Shown here one piece after another: positions 17,661 to 25,699 of a DNA stretch of 29,261 nucleotides (positions within the stretch are counted from its first letter, which is position 1; each line of letters opens with the position of its first letter). The stretch is from Bacteroidota bacterium (GTDB taxonomy: Bacteria > Bacteroidota > Bacteroidia > Chitinophagales > Chitinophagaceae): NCBI GenBank assembly GCA_023415275.1, contig JAEZLJ010000130.1:1-29261 (forward strand), read 5' to 3'. Below the pieces are notes generated by a model. That model worked only from the letters and a program-made list of their open reading frames with translations, ran no database searches and was not told where the DNA came from. Both the position numbers and the translations under genes were made by a program.

Positions 17661-20348
17661 ATGAGCACTACTTTATCAAAGAATTTTGAACCAGGGTCTG
17701 TAGAGGAACATTGGTACCAACATTGGATGAACAGGGGTTATTTCAAAAGCACCCCCGACGAAAGGCCTCCTTTCACGGTGGTCATACCTCCTCCCAATGT
17801 AACCGGTGTGCTGCATATGGGACATACCCTGAACGAAACAGTGCAGGATGTGCTGGTGCGCAATGCCCGCATGAACGGCTTCAATGCCTGCTGGGTACCG
17901 GGAAGCGACCATGCTTCCATTGCCACCGAGGCCAAGGTGGTGCAAATGCTGGAAAAGGAAAAAGGAATTTCCAAACATGAGCTCACCCGGGACACCTTCC
18001 TGGAGCACGCCTTTGAATGGAAAGAAAAATACGGTGGCATCATCTACCACCAGATCAAAAAGCTTGGCTGCAGTGTAGACTGGGACCGGGTTACCTTTAC
18101 CATGGACCCGCACTATTACCAGGCAGTCATCAAGGTGTTTATCGACCTGTATAATAAGGGTATGATCTACAGGGGTGCCCGCATGATCAACTGGGATCCC
18201 GCTGCCGAAACTGCACTCAGTGATGAAGAGGTGGAATATAAAGACATCCAGGGAAAGCTGTATTATATCAAATACAGGGTTGCCGGCACCGATGAATACA
18301 TTACCATAGCCACCCAGCGGCCTGAGACCATCATGGGGGATACTGCCGTTTGCGTCAATCCCAACGATGAACGTTACCAGCATCTGAAAGGTAAAAAGAT
18401 CATAGTGCCCCTGGTGAACAGGGAAGTACCATTGATATTCGATGACTATGTGGATCCTGCATTCGGTACGGGCGCGCTGAAAGTAACACCTGCCCATGAC
18501 ATCAATGACTATAACCTTGGACTGAAGCACAATCTGCCCGCCATAGATACCTTGAATTCCAACGGAACGCTGAGCGATGCTGCAGAAGTATTTGTAGGTA
18601 TGGATCGCTTTGAAGCCCGTAAGGCCTCCATTCAGCAGTTGAAGGAAGAAGGCCTATTGATAAGAGAAGAGGAATACCAGACACGCCTGGGTTTTTCACA
18701 AAGGACCAACGTGGTGGTAGAGCCCCGCATCTCCACGCAATGGTTTGTAAAGATGCGCGGCCTGGCTGACAAGGCCCTGAAAGCTGTCAGCAGCGGTGAA
18801 GTTAAGATCCACCCCGAAGAGCGCTTCCTGGCCACGTATAAATACTGGCTCGAGAATGTAAAGGATTGGTGCATCAGCCGCCAGCTCTGGTGGGGGCAGC
18901 GTATTCCTGCCTGGTACGATAAGGATGGGAGGTTTGTGGTGGCCGCTACAGAAGAAGAAGCGATTGCATTATTTCAGTCAACACATAATACCACTTTTGT
19001 AAAAGGACAGCTTTCACAGGATGAGGATGTACTGGATACCTGGTTCTCCTCCTGGCTGTGGCCTATTGAGGTTTTTAACGGGATCACACAACCGAATAAC
19101 CCGGAGATCAATTATTACTATCCCACTTCCGTGCTGGTAACCGGGCAGGATATCATTTTCTTCTGGGTAGCCCGCATGATCATGGCCGGGGAAGAATACA
19201 TGGATCAGAAGCCTTTTGATGATGTGTATTTCACGGGAATGGTGCGCGACAAGCAGGGAAGGAAAATGAGTAAGAGCCTGGGTAATTCGCCCGACCTGCT
19301 GGATCTTATTGCCCGCTTTGGTGCCGATGCGATGCGCTTTGGCATCCTCATCTCCTCTCCTGCCGGCAACGACCTGCTGTTTGACGACAGCAGTTGCGAG
19401 CAGGGCCGCAATTTCAATAACAAATTGTGGAATGCTCTCAAACTGGTGAAGATGTGGGAAGACAATGGCTCGATAGAAAATGCAACCTCCGGCGAGGCTT
19501 TCGAGAAATCCGCCCTGGCCGTGCATTGGTTTGATACCAGGCTGGCAGCAGTGCGCGAACAATTGAAAGGAATGTATAAGGACTTTCGCCTGAGTGAAGC
19601 CCTGAAGACCATCTATTCACTAATCTGGGATGACTTCTGTAGCTGGTACCTCGAGTGGGTAAAGCCTCCTTACGGTGAAAAAATTGACCATTACCTCCTG
19701 GAGTCCACTATTGACTTCTTTGAGCAATTGATGCAGTTGTTGCATCCCTTCATGCCTTTTGTAACAGAGGAAATTTACCACCAGCTGCGCAACCGTGCAG
19801 AAGGTGATGACCTCACCAATAAGCAAATGGGCGAAGTAGGTAAAGCCTATACAAGAAATACTTCCCTGCAGTCAAAACAGCTGGAACAATTAGGCAACCT
19901 CCTTAAGGAGACGATCACTGCCATCAGGGATACCAGGGCCAAGAACAATATCAAGCCTAAAGAGGTTGTGAAGCTGCATATACAAACGACGGAACAGGCC
20001 CATTACCAACTGGCATCGACCATCCTGGGCAAACAGGTAAATGCTGGTGAAATACTGTTTACAACTGAGGCCATATCCAATGCCATCACAGTAGTGGTGG
20101 GTACTGACAAGTTTTACCTGGAAACCGAAGCTGAAGTAGATACCGCGGCTCAGAAAGATCAGTTGCTAAAAGACCTTGACTACCTGAAAGGATTTCTTGT
20201 CTCAGTAGAAAAGAAATTAAGCAATGAACGTTTTGTGCAGAATGCAAAGCCTGAAGTGGTGAACATTGAAAAAAAGAAAAAAGCTGATGCAGAAGACAAG
20301 ATCAGGGCTATTGAGGAAAGCCTGGCATCCTTACAAAAAGGAGAATAG
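17661..20348 (+). CDS. valS: valyl-tRNA synthetase
   Basis: 895 residues, close to the family norm of 880-950. It charges tRNA-Val with valine and edits mischarged threonine. The class I signatures are PPPNVTGVLHMGHTLN with HMGH at 52-55 (HIGH motif) and KMSKS at 535-539. The editing (CP1) domain lies between them, with TQRPETIMGDTAVCV and the FGTGALKVTPAHDINDY region visible. The Val/Ile anticodon-binding domain (about 615-770) and a C-terminal coiled-coil arm (about 830-893, lysine- and glutamate-rich) complete the protein. The start ATG gives the usual LSKNFEPGSVEEHWYQHW opening. It is a single-gene unit with its own terminator. Confidence 0.97.
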   Translation: MSTTLSKNFEPGSVEEHWYQHWMNRGYFKSTPDERPPFTVVIPPPNVTGVLHMGHTLNETVQDVLVRNARMNGFNACWVPGSDHASIATEAKVVQMLEKEKGISKHELTRDTFLEHAFEWKEKYGGIIYHQIKKLGCSVDWDRVTFTMDPHYYQAVIKVFIDLYNKGMIYRGARMINWDPAAETALSDEEVEYKDIQGKLYYIKYRVAGTDEYITIATQRPETIMGDTAVCVNPNDERYQHLKGKKIIVPLVNREVPLIFDDYVDPAFGTGALKVTPAHDINDYNLGLKHNLPAIDTLNSNGTLSDAAEVFVGMDRFEARKASIQQLKEEGLLIREEEYQTRLGFSQRTNVVVEPRISTQWFVKMRGLADKALKAVSSGEVKIHPEERFLATYKYWLENVKDWCISRQLWWGQRIPAWYDKDGRFVVAATEEEAIALFQSTHNTTFVKGQLSQDEDVLDTWFSSWLWPIEVFNGITQPNNPEINYYYPTSVLVTGQDIIFFWVARMIMAGEEYMDQKPFDDVYFTGMVRDKQGRKMSKSLGNSPDLLDLIARFGADAMRFGILISSPAGNDLLFDDSSCEQGRNFNNKLWNALKLVKMWEDNGSIENATSGEAFEKSALAVHWFDTRLAAVREQLKGMYKDFRLSEALKTIYSLIWDDFCSWYLEWVKPPYGEKIDHYLLESTIDFFEQLMQLLHPFMPFVTEEIYHQLRNRAEGDDLTNKQMGEVGKAYTRNTSLQSKQLEQLGNLLKETITAIRDTRAKNNIKPKEVVKLHIQTTEQAHYQLASTILGKQVNAGEILFTTEAISNAITVVVGTDKFYLETEAEVDTAAQKDQLLKDLDYLKGFLVSVEKKLSNERFVQNAKPEVVNIEKKKKADAEDKIRAIEESLASLQKGE

Positions 20349-20388
20349 CCAGTTAGACTAAATAAGGTCGGGCACTCTGATCATATAA

Positions 20389-21177
20389 TCATTGGGGGAA
20401 TGCAAGAAATGATACTTGTAATTCCCCAATTTTTTTATAACCCTGCCCATTCATATGGATGGGATCTTTATAGTACAACTGTCTGTTGTAAATATTATAG
20501 CCTCCCAATGAAAACTGGTCAAGCACCGGGATTCCATGCAGTGCACAGATTTGCTTTTGCATGTCCACGTACCGGCTCATGCCCTTTTCATAAAACGGAT
20601 CATACCCTCCCCTGTCATTAAAGGCTTTGCTTGAAGTGAAAAAGTATATTTGAGCATGGGGATTGATCTCGTAAATTCTTTTGATACAGTAATTGATGCC
20701 CCCGGCCTGGGTAATTAGTTTCTTCCTGTCATAACCATCAAATTCTGTATAATCAGTATAATTCCCCACCTCCCTGTGATTGGTATAATCGTTGGTAGAA
20801 GCCCAAAGGATATAGATGTCAAATACCCCGGCTTCATCCACCTGTTGCTGTAGGGATTTTCCCTGCAGTGAAGAAAAGCCTGCGCCACCTACGCCATAAT
20901 TGGTAATGGTCATTCCCAGGTATTCTTTCCATAAGGCTTTGGCTGTATCACTGGCCGGTATCACGGAAACTGAACCACCAAAGACAGCTACAGACTTTCC
21001 ATAATTAAAGGATTGCCTGAATTCATTTACATCAAGCCTGGATTGTGTATATATAGTACCGGGCAAAAGGAGCAATAAAACAAACAGGCAGGTAACACTT
21101 GCTTTTATAACTATGCAGGGTTTTATATATTCCAGCCCTATTTTTCTTGAAGAAAAGGAGTTGTTTGAGCTCAACAT
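20389..21177 (-). CDS. secreted or membrane-anchored SGNH/GDSL-type hydrolase
   Basis: 262 residues. A hydrophobic segment at about 24-42 ending near PGTIYTQS looks like a signal peptide or anchor after an unusually long N-terminal stretch; no later methionine precedes it, so the start stays at 21177. SGNH blocks: block I VAVFGGSVS with candidate nucleophile S69 (GGS instead of GDS), block II NYGVGGAG, block III ASTND with N129, and block V DPIHMNG with D238 and H241. This family removes acyl or acetyl groups from sugars or lipids. The substrate is unknown. It converges on valS and overlaps the valS terminator. Confidence 0.8.
   Translation of the reverse strand: MLSSNNSFSSRKIGLEYIKPCIVIKASVTCLFVLLLLLPGTIYTQSRLDVNEFRQSFNYGKSVAVFGGSVSVIPASDTAKALWKEYLGMTITNYGVGGAGFSSLQGKSLQQQVDEAGVFDIYILWASTNDYTNHREVGNYTDYTEFDGYDRKKLITQAGGINYCIKRIYEINPHAQIYFFTSSKAFNDRGGYDPFYEKGMSRYVDMQKQICALHGIPVLDQFSLGGYNIYNRQLYYKDPIHMNGQGYKKIGELQVSFLAFPQ
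20391..20436 (+). terminator. intrinsic terminator of valS
   Basis: ATTGGGGGAAT (20391-20401) pairs with ATTCCCCAAT (20421-20430) with one bulged G, and an inner CAAG/CTTG pair shortens the loop. It is followed directly by a run of seven or more T. It starts 42 bp after the valS stop. The hairpin lies inside the last coding bases of the convergent hydrolase gene (stop at 20389-20391). On the minus strand no T-run follows, so it serves valS only. Confidence 0.75.
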
Positions 21178-21425
21178 AAGATACCAGATTTATCAAGCAA
21201 TATACTAAAATAATTAGTAAAATACTGCTCTTTGTTCATAAATATTTATTCACACCATGCCTAACCGTAGATTACATACCTTTTATCAAAATAATAGTTA
21301 GAGTGTCGCCTGAGGCCACATAGATTTCCAATAACTGTTGACGCACCAAGTACAGAAAGAAAGGAATTTATTAATACCACGCTGCATACTAACCTGGCAT
21401 TTTAGCCTGCCCCTTCACAGGAGGT

Positions 21426-21902
21426 TCAGGATGATAAAGGATTCCTTTTCTTACCAAGTTGCTCAGCCAGCCCTATTAGAATTCCTTCAGGCCCACGGAT
21501 GTAACATAGCCGGTACACATTCTCATAATTGACCACTTCCCCGACCAGTTCAGCACCCATTTTTTGAAGCCTTTCTACTGTATCATCAATGTCTTCCACG
21601 GCAAACATAACCCGTAAATAGCCAAGCGCATTGACTGGCGCATCTCGGTGATCAGCAATAACAGGCGGAGCAAGAAATCTTGAGATCTCCAGCCGGCTAT
21701 GGCCGTCTGGTGTAACCATCATGGCAATTTCCACCTGTTGATTCCCAAGGCCGGTGACCCTGCCCGCCCATTCTCCTTCTATGGTGGCCCTGCCTTCCAA
21801 ATGCAGACCAAGTTCGGTAAAGAATGCGATGGTATGGTCAAGGTCCTCGACCACAATACCTACATTGTCCATCCGGATGACACTGCTTTTTGCTATTGAC
21901 AT
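21426..21902 (-). CDS. VOC (glyoxalase/bleomycin-resistance fold) family protein
   Basis: 158 residues, with two beta-alpha-beta-beta-beta repeats: the first starts at SSVIRMDNVGIVVEDLDHTIAFF, the second at ALGYLRVMFAVEDIDDTVERL and ends at GPEGILIGLAEQLG. Members are metal-dependent lyases, dioxygenases or drug-binding proteins. In the first strand the usual metal histidine (xHVxI) is replaced by asparagine (MDNVGI), while the final strand keeps a glutamate (LAEQ), so the metal site may be altered. It diverges from the DoxX-like gene. Exact function cannot be assigned. Confidence 0.82.
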   Translation of the reverse strand: MSIAKSSVIRMDNVGIVVEDLDHTIAFFTELGLHLEGRATIEGEWAGRVTGLGNQQVEIAMMVTPDGHSRLEISRFLAPPVIADHRDAPVNALGYLRVMFAVEDIDDTVERLQKMGAELVGEVVNYENVYRLCYIRGPEGILIGLAEQLGKKRNPLSS

Positions 21903-22048
21903 TTTAATTTACAAATTGAATTTATGATCGGGATATTACTTCCCATTCAGCCTTTTAGTATCATCAACGCTGAAAGCTAAAGTTATAAACAGCCTGGTAA
22001 ATGCTATATAAAAGATATTATCCAATCTGAAAAGTTCCCGAATGGAGA

Positions 22049-22079
22049 TTGCGAAGCTCAGTGATTGATTGCATCTTTG
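22049..22079 (+). promoter_or_regulatory. candidate promoter of the DoxX-like gene
   Basis: TTG (22049-22051), 20 nt, then CATCTTTG (22072-22079), one mismatch from TAnnTTTG. It would start transcription about 10-12 nt before ATG 22097 and argues against a start at the upstream TTG. Confidence 0.45.
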
Positions 22080-22096
22080 TATTGAAATTAAGAATC

Positions 22097-22528
22097 ATGA
22101 AACCCAAAACCATCAACACGCTGTACTGGACCTTCACCATTCTATTTTGTGCCTTAATGATTTTTTCCTCCTGGTCAAGCATATTGGTAAATGAAGATTC
22201 GGTTAAATTAATTCATGGCATGCTGGGCTACCCTGAATATTTTATACCCTTTACCGGCTGGGCAAAACTAATTGGCTGCATTGTTCTCTTGATACCTGGT
22301 TACGGCAGGATAAAGGAATGGGCCTATGCAGGTTTATTTTTTGACCTGGTTGCTGCTGTTTATTCTGGCATTGCAGTATCCCAAACCTTTAACCCGCTGA
22401 TGCTTACGATGTTGTTTTGGTTTGCTCCTGGCATACTATCCTATATTTTCTGGCATAAGAAAAGAAAATTGGCCTTACATAAGGATAGCGCGACTGAAAA
22501 CAAAAAGGAAGCAGCTTTGTCTTATTGA
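22097..22528 (+). CDS. DoxX-like four-helix membrane protein
   Basis: 143 residues from ATG 22097 (MKPKTINTLYWTFTI). Four hydrophobic segments are visible: about 9-27, 49-66 (FTGWAKLIGCIVLLIP), 73-92 and 99-119, followed by a lysine-rich tail. This layout fits the DoxX_2-type family of small inner-membrane proteins of uncertain function. A frame extending 16 codons upstream to a TTG exists, but the candidate promoter overlaps it. The gene converges with the DUF2945 gene, with a hairpin between them. Confidence 0.8.
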   Translation: MKPKTINTLYWTFTILFCALMIFSSWSSILVNEDSVKLIHGMLGYPEYFIPFTGWAKLIGCIVLLIPGYGRIKEWAYAGLFFDLVAAVYSGIAVSQTFNPLMLTMLFWFAPGILSYIFWHKKRKLALHKDSATENKKEAALSY

Positions 22529-22568
22529 GAATTGATTATAAAAAGACGAAGATGCACTTGTTCTTCCT

Positions 22569-22606
22569 CCGCGAGCCTAATTTCCTTTAGGAAAATTGAC
22601 TCGCGG
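22569..22606. terminator. hairpin between convergent genes
   Basis: CCGCGAG (22569-22575) pairs with CTCGCGG (22600-22606), and TTTCCT/AGGAAA (22581-22586, 22589-22594) form an inner stem. It lies between the stops of the DoxX-like gene (22528) and the DUF2945 gene (22633) and could end both transcripts, though neither side has a strong T-run. Confidence 0.5.
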
Positions 22607-22632
22607 TGTTATATTGGTACATATTCGTCCAA

Positions 22633-22857
22633 CTATTTTGTTTGTTTTTTGAGTGCTTCAGGTTTATGGGCTGCTATTTTTTTGGTCTTTTCTGTTTCAA
22701 CCAAATATTCGGGATTCTTATTTGATGCAGCTACTTCATGGCTTTTAATTTTGGTGGGCGAGGTCAATTTTTTCTTTACTGTGCCTGAGGTTTTACCTTG
22801 TGAGGTTTGCCATTGCACTTTATCACCCTTTTTCAGGCTTTTATTTGCTTTTGCCAT
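22633..22857 (-). CDS. DUF2945 (HVA1/TUDOR-like) small basic protein
   Basis: 74 residues, very lysine-rich. The core KKGDKVQWQTSQGKTSGTVKKKLTSPTKIKSHEVAAS followed by NPEYLVETEKTKKIAAHKPEAL matches the hypervirulence-associated TUDOR-like family: a small barrel opening with G-D-x-V-x-W and a conserved ending in K.AAHKP. Function is not established; a nucleic-acid or protein binding role is only suggested by the fold name. Single gene. Confidence 0.85.
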   Translation of the reverse strand: MAKANKSLKKGDKVQWQTSQGKTSGTVKKKLTSPTKIKSHEVAASNKNPEYLVETEKTKKIAAHKPEALKKQTK

Positions 22858-22876
22858 AACTCTATTTTTTTAGGTT

Positions 22877-22957
22877 GTACAAAAAAGCTGCCGAAGTATC
22901 AACCTAACTTTATTAGAACAACCAGCTATCTCTTTACATAGGATACTTTTGTTGTAC
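22877..22957. repeat. imperfect inverted repeat upstream of the DUF2945 gene
   Basis: AAGTATC (22894-22900) and GATACTT (22942-22948) are exact inverted repeats, and outside them GTACAAAA (22877-22884) faces TTTTGTTGTAC (22947-22957), with a 7-nt bulge on one side. It lies between the beta-lactamase-like stop and the DUF2945 start. It lacks the AAC/GTT order of the attC-like sites further right. Confidence 0.35.
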
Positions 22958-22986
22958 GCAGCCATAACTTGATTTAGCGCATTTTA

Positions 22987-24078
22987 TCATTTATTAGCTG
23001 GTGATTCATCCAGAAAATGATCAAAGGCAGGCAGAAATTGAGGCATCTTGTCACAATTCATGAAAAACACATAGCCTTTGTGTTGATCCTTGAAAAACAC
23101 AAAGTTTCCCATAAAGTCGCCATTATTTCCACCATGTTGATACTTTATCCCATAATGAGTCCTTTCAATAAAGATGCCCGAGCCTACCCAGATACCTGAG
23201 TTGGGGTCACCAACTGTTGGAGCTTTTCCTTCTATCTGAGGCAAAGCCATTTGTCTAAAAATGCTATTTGCTTGCCGCTCCTCCTTCATCAACTCAATTA
23301 AAAATTTGGAATAATCGAGAACTGTAGTGTGTAGCGTGCCAGCAGGATGTGCTCGTAAAGGCATAAACACTTGGGTAGGCAATCCCTTCTCGTAGCCCAT
23401 TGCCTTGCGAGACACTAAACTATCGCTCAAAACCATAAATGAGTTTCTCATATTGAGTGGAATAAAAACCTCCTCCTGCATCACTAACTGCAGGCTTTTT
23501 CCTGTCAATTGCTCTACTACTAATCCAAGATACCCATATGCTTCTCCAGAGTATTCAAATTTACTTCCTGGCGCTGCATCGATCGTCAATTCCCTAAACT
23601 TCTCATGGCGCCAGTTTGGTAGCCCGCTCGTATGATTAAGCACCATTCTTGCTGTAATGAGCTTATGTCTATTATCATGAGCGATATCCTTATAGTAATA
23701 ATACCTGTAAAGCGGAGTATCCAGATTTAGCACTCCCTTTTTAGCCAATTGTAGCACAGCGTAAGCAAAGACAGGCTTAGTCATTGATGCTGCCTCAAAA
23801 AGAGTTGCATCATCTACTTTCTCAGCTTTCTCTTTGTTTCTTAAGCCAAAAGTCCGATGGTAAACGACTTTTTCATCTTCGATTAGAGCTACTGCTAAAC
23901 CAATAATACCCAATGAATCTGTTTGTAATTGTAGGAATTTGTCTATCTCCGACTTTGTGCGAATTCCTTTTCCATCACTAGTTCTTAGACTTTGCTTGAG
24001 AGAATCAACTGGCTGGCTTTTACAAAAAAGGGATAGGAAAAGAAGAATAGCTAACGATACAACTATTTTCGAATTCAT
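22987..24078 (-). CDS. serine beta-lactamase / penicillin-binding-like hydrolase (PF00144 family)
   Basis: 363 residues. An N-terminal signal peptide (about 1-22, MNSKIVVSLAILLFLSLFCKSQ) predicts export. The catalytic S-x-x-K motif is S98-M-T-K101; the tyrosine motif is Y176-S-G in FEYSGEAYGYLG; the third box is H315-G-G in YQHGGNNGDF. These are the features of the class C beta-lactamase-related serine hydrolases, which include esterases, D-aminopeptidases and peptidases. The YSG box instead of YxN suggests an esterase- or peptidase-like enzyme rather than a true beta-lactamase; resistance should not be assumed. The local sequence is more A+T rich than the region to the left. Confidence 0.88.
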   Translation of the reverse strand: MNSKIVVSLAILLFLSLFCKSQPVDSLKQSLRTSDGKGIRTKSEIDKFLQLQTDSLGIIGLAVALIEDEKVVYHRTFGLRNKEKAEKVDDATLFEAASMTKPVFAYAVLQLAKKGVLNLDTPLYRYYYYKDIAHDNRHKLITARMVLNHTSGLPNWRHEKFRELTIDAAPGSKFEYSGEAYGYLGLVVEQLTGKSLQLVMQEEVFIPLNMRNSFMVLSDSLVSRKAMGYEKGLPTQVFMPLRAHPAGTLHTTVLDYSKFLIELMKEERQANSIFRQMALPQIEGKAPTVGDPNSGIWVGSGIFIERTHYGIKYQHGGNNGDFMGNFVFFKDQHKGYVFFMNCDKMPQFLPAFDHFLDESPANK

Positions 24079-24198
24079 TTCTTTTAATTGGTAGGACGCT
24101 CGACCCCAGAGTGAGGTTACAGATAATGTAAATGTTATAAAATTAATATCTTTTGAATCAAGCCATAAGTCAATTTACGCCATCCACATGAAATTTGC

Positions 24199-24218
24199 GA
24201 GTCCCTATCAGGAGACTC
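24199..24218 (-). terminator. small hairpin after the DUF1579 gene
   Basis: GAGTC (24199-24203) pairs with GACTC (24214-24218), and CC/GG form an inner pair around TATCA. It lies just past the DUF1579 stop on the minus strand. Only a weak A/T-rich tail follows, so its terminator role is tentative. Confidence 0.35.
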
Positions 24219-24231
24219 ACGGACGAAGAAT

Positions 24232-24897
24232 TTATTTTCTCCTGACTCTTGTGTATTTTATTTCTGTATCCTTAATAATTGTGTTGTCCCTTTCTCTATA
24301 AATTTCTATTATGTAATGGTCGTTATCTAAAATTTTGATATGCTCATAGGTTTTCATGCTTACACCTGGAATTAATGTTTCAATCCGTTGATAAATGATA
24401 GTATTTGTTGTTGAATCATAAGTGCCTTCAGAATATGAAAGGTCACTGCCAAGATGGTTACCAATCCTCGTTTTAAGAAATTTTTGTTTAATATTATCAT
24501 AGCCTTCTGTTTCTATCTCATTAGACTGTACTTCTTTCATTTTACCATTTTGAATTGGCATTTGTATTTTCTCGCCATTAAATTCTGAAATGAAATAACG
24601 ACCGCTTGCGAAGGACTTTCTTTCCATTGTCCCTTTAAACGTTACCTCAATTTTATTTGAATCAGGATTGGGATTTCCAGTAAAATGATTTCCATTGAAT
24701 GTCCATGTGCCAACTAAATTGCCTAACAACTGGTGATACTTACTGGGCCTAGAGTAATTTACCCATTGGGTGAAGAAATCTTCTCCATTTGATGATGAGT
24801 CAGTTTTGTTTTGCGCAAAGGATGTAATTGCTATATTTCCTAATAAAAAAATGAAAAAGATTGATTTAGATAGTTTGATAATTTCATGGTTGCTCAT
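24232..24897 (-). CDS. exported DUF1579-family protein
   Basis: 221 residues. A signal peptide with a hydrophobic core (about 11-27) and a likely cleavage after FAQ. The mature part has the DUF1579 pattern: W..Y..PSKYHQLLGNLVGTWTFNG, a GTMERK..ASGRYFISEFNG strand pair, IETEGYDNIKQKFLKTRIGN, and SEGTYDSTTNTIIY. This is probably a lipocalin-like beta-barrel fold; molecular function is not known. The gene sits immediately after (in its own direction) the attC-like site at 24955-25090 and may be the gene of the next cassette. A+T rich. Confidence 0.8.
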   Translation of the reverse strand: MSNHEIIKLSKSIFFIFLLGNIAITSFAQNKTDSSSNGEDFFTQWVNYSRPSKYHQLLGNLVGTWTFNGNHFTGNPNPDSNKIEVTFKGTMERKSFASGRYFISEFNGEKIQMPIQNGKMKEVQSNEIETEGYDNIKQKFLKTRIGNHLGSDLSYSEGTYDSTTNTIIYQRIETLIPGVSMKTYEHIKILDNDHYIIEIYRERDNTIIKDTEIKYTRVRRK

Positions 24898-24954
24898 GTT
24901 ACAAGTTAATTGTATTTATTAGAAGGTTAACCATTTTGAGACTCACATAGCATG

Positions 24955-25090
24955 ACGCATAACGGTTAGGGTGTTGCTTAAGTAGGTGTATTGGAAAACT
25001 GTAGCTTCACTTCCTAACTGTTGCTGATTAAAGATAATCAGAAGAAAATATATTCTCCATAACCTATTGCAGCAAAACCATGTTATGCGT
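24955..25090 (-). repeat. attC-like site after the 169-residue gene
   Basis: Outer arms ACGCATAAC (24955-24963) and GTTATGCGT (25082-25090) are perfectly complementary over 9 bp and contain the AAC/GTT triplets of attC core sites. Inner arms GTGTTGC (24971-24977) and GCAAAAC (25072-25078) match at 6 of 7. The spacers are 7 and 3 nt; the central part is 94 nt. The stop codon TAA of the 169-residue gene (25083-25085) lies inside the outer arm, as is common for integron cassettes. The outer 7-mers do not fit the strict RYYYAAC/GTTRRRY consensus. Confidence 0.6.
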
Positions 25091-25592
25091 TCGTCTTTTG
25101 CTGCTTTTGCTCAAATTCGCTAAGCCATTGTTTGAACTTATTCCTAATAATTTGGTCAATGTTTTCCCTGTTCGCTCCTTCCCAATACCACTGAACTTCA
25201 TCCACCATCAGGTCATCTTTGGTGAAGTAAAGAAGATAAAAATCCATATACCTTGAGTCGTAGTTAAATTGAAGACAGATTGCTCTTAAATCCCGCAATG
25301 TCTTATAGAAAGTTCCTGGGTGTTCAATAGAATTTGAGATTAAGTAGTAAACGTAGTTCCAGATAACAGTGTCTTTGTCGCTATAGTCAAACCTTAAATC
25401 CTGAAAAACTTTATTTGTCAGCTCCTGAAGTTCAAATTGGTTGTAGGGTTTTGTTTCGCCCGCCAACATGTATAGACTTTCAGATTCGTAACCTGCATCA
25501 ATCATTTCGATAGCCCAATCAATCCAAGACTCATCAACATTTTCATTGAACGCCTTTGCCTTGAGTATGCTGTATGTGGACAAGACTTTCAT
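25083..25592 (-). CDS. 169-residue protein of unknown function
   Basis: No family was recognised with confidence. The protein is acidic and rich in aromatic residues (ESWIDWAIEMIDAGYESESLYMLAG near the N-terminus, then TKPYNQFELQELTNKV), with no signal peptide or membrane segment, and looks largely helical. It ends in a charged segment (KFKQWLSEFEQKQQKTNA). Its TAA stop is part of the outer arm of the attC-like site, so gene and site behave as one unit. Single-gene setting, compact soluble form and mobile-looking context would fit a cassette-borne accessory or immunity-type protein, but that is only inference. Confidence 0.75.
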   Translation of the reverse strand: MKVLSTYSILKAKAFNENVDESWIDWAIEMIDAGYESESLYMLAGETKPYNQFELQELTNKVFQDLRFDYSDKDTVIWNYVYYLISNSIEHPGTFYKTLRDLRAICLQFNYDSRYMDFYLLYFTKDDLMVDEVQWYWEGANRENIDQIIRNKFKQWLSEFEQKQQKTNA

Positions 25593-25629
25593 GGTTTAGT
25601 TGATTCTGCTATATAATGCCTGCATAAAA

Positions 25630-25679
25630 GGTGGGCTAGCCTCTGTTCCCTGTGCCGATACAAAAGCTGAACGATTTAC
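25630..25679 (-). repeat. degenerate copy of the intergenic repeat
   Basis: ATACAAAAGCTGAA (25658-25671) is identical to 28481-28494, and the flanks (GGTGGGC...CTGTTC...TG before, GATTTAC after) align loosely with the same copy (GGTTGGGC...TTGTTCGTCTG and GGTTTAC). It lies between the stop of the DUF1624 gene and the start of the 169-residue gene. No convincing AAC/GTT outer arms remain, so it would be a decayed site. Confidence 0.45.
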
Positions 25680-25699
25680 TAATTTTGCACTTTTAGATT

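Noticed and set aside
17676..18530. 284-codon open frame on the minus strand inside valS
   Set aside because: It lies wholly within a conserved synthetase gene and shows no recognisable protein family; it is a shadow of valS codon use.
21178..21425. Gene or RNA in the 248-bp spacer between the SGNH hydrolase and the VOC gene
   Set aside because: Only short frames and one small GCCT/AGGC palindrome near 21306 were seen; nothing supports a feature.
22049..22096. Longer DoxX-like protein starting at TTG 22049
   Set aside because: A well-spaced TTG/CATCTTTG promoter overlaps this stretch, and ATG 22097 gives a normal membrane-protein start.
22877..22957. Inverted repeat as a further attC-like site
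   Set aside because: It lacks AAC at the 5' outer arm and GTT at the 3' outer arm in the required order, and has no homology to the other copies.
22987..24078. Antibiotic-resistance beta-lactamase on a cassette
   Set aside because: The family includes many esterases and peptidases, the YSG and HGG boxes differ from classical class C enzymes, and no attC-like site borders the gene.
24079..24231. Spacer between beta-lactamase-like and DUF1579 genes as an attC-like site
   Set aside because: Only a small GAGTC/GACTC hairpin is present; no outer and inner arm pairs with AAC/GTT were found, so the array seems to end near 24955.
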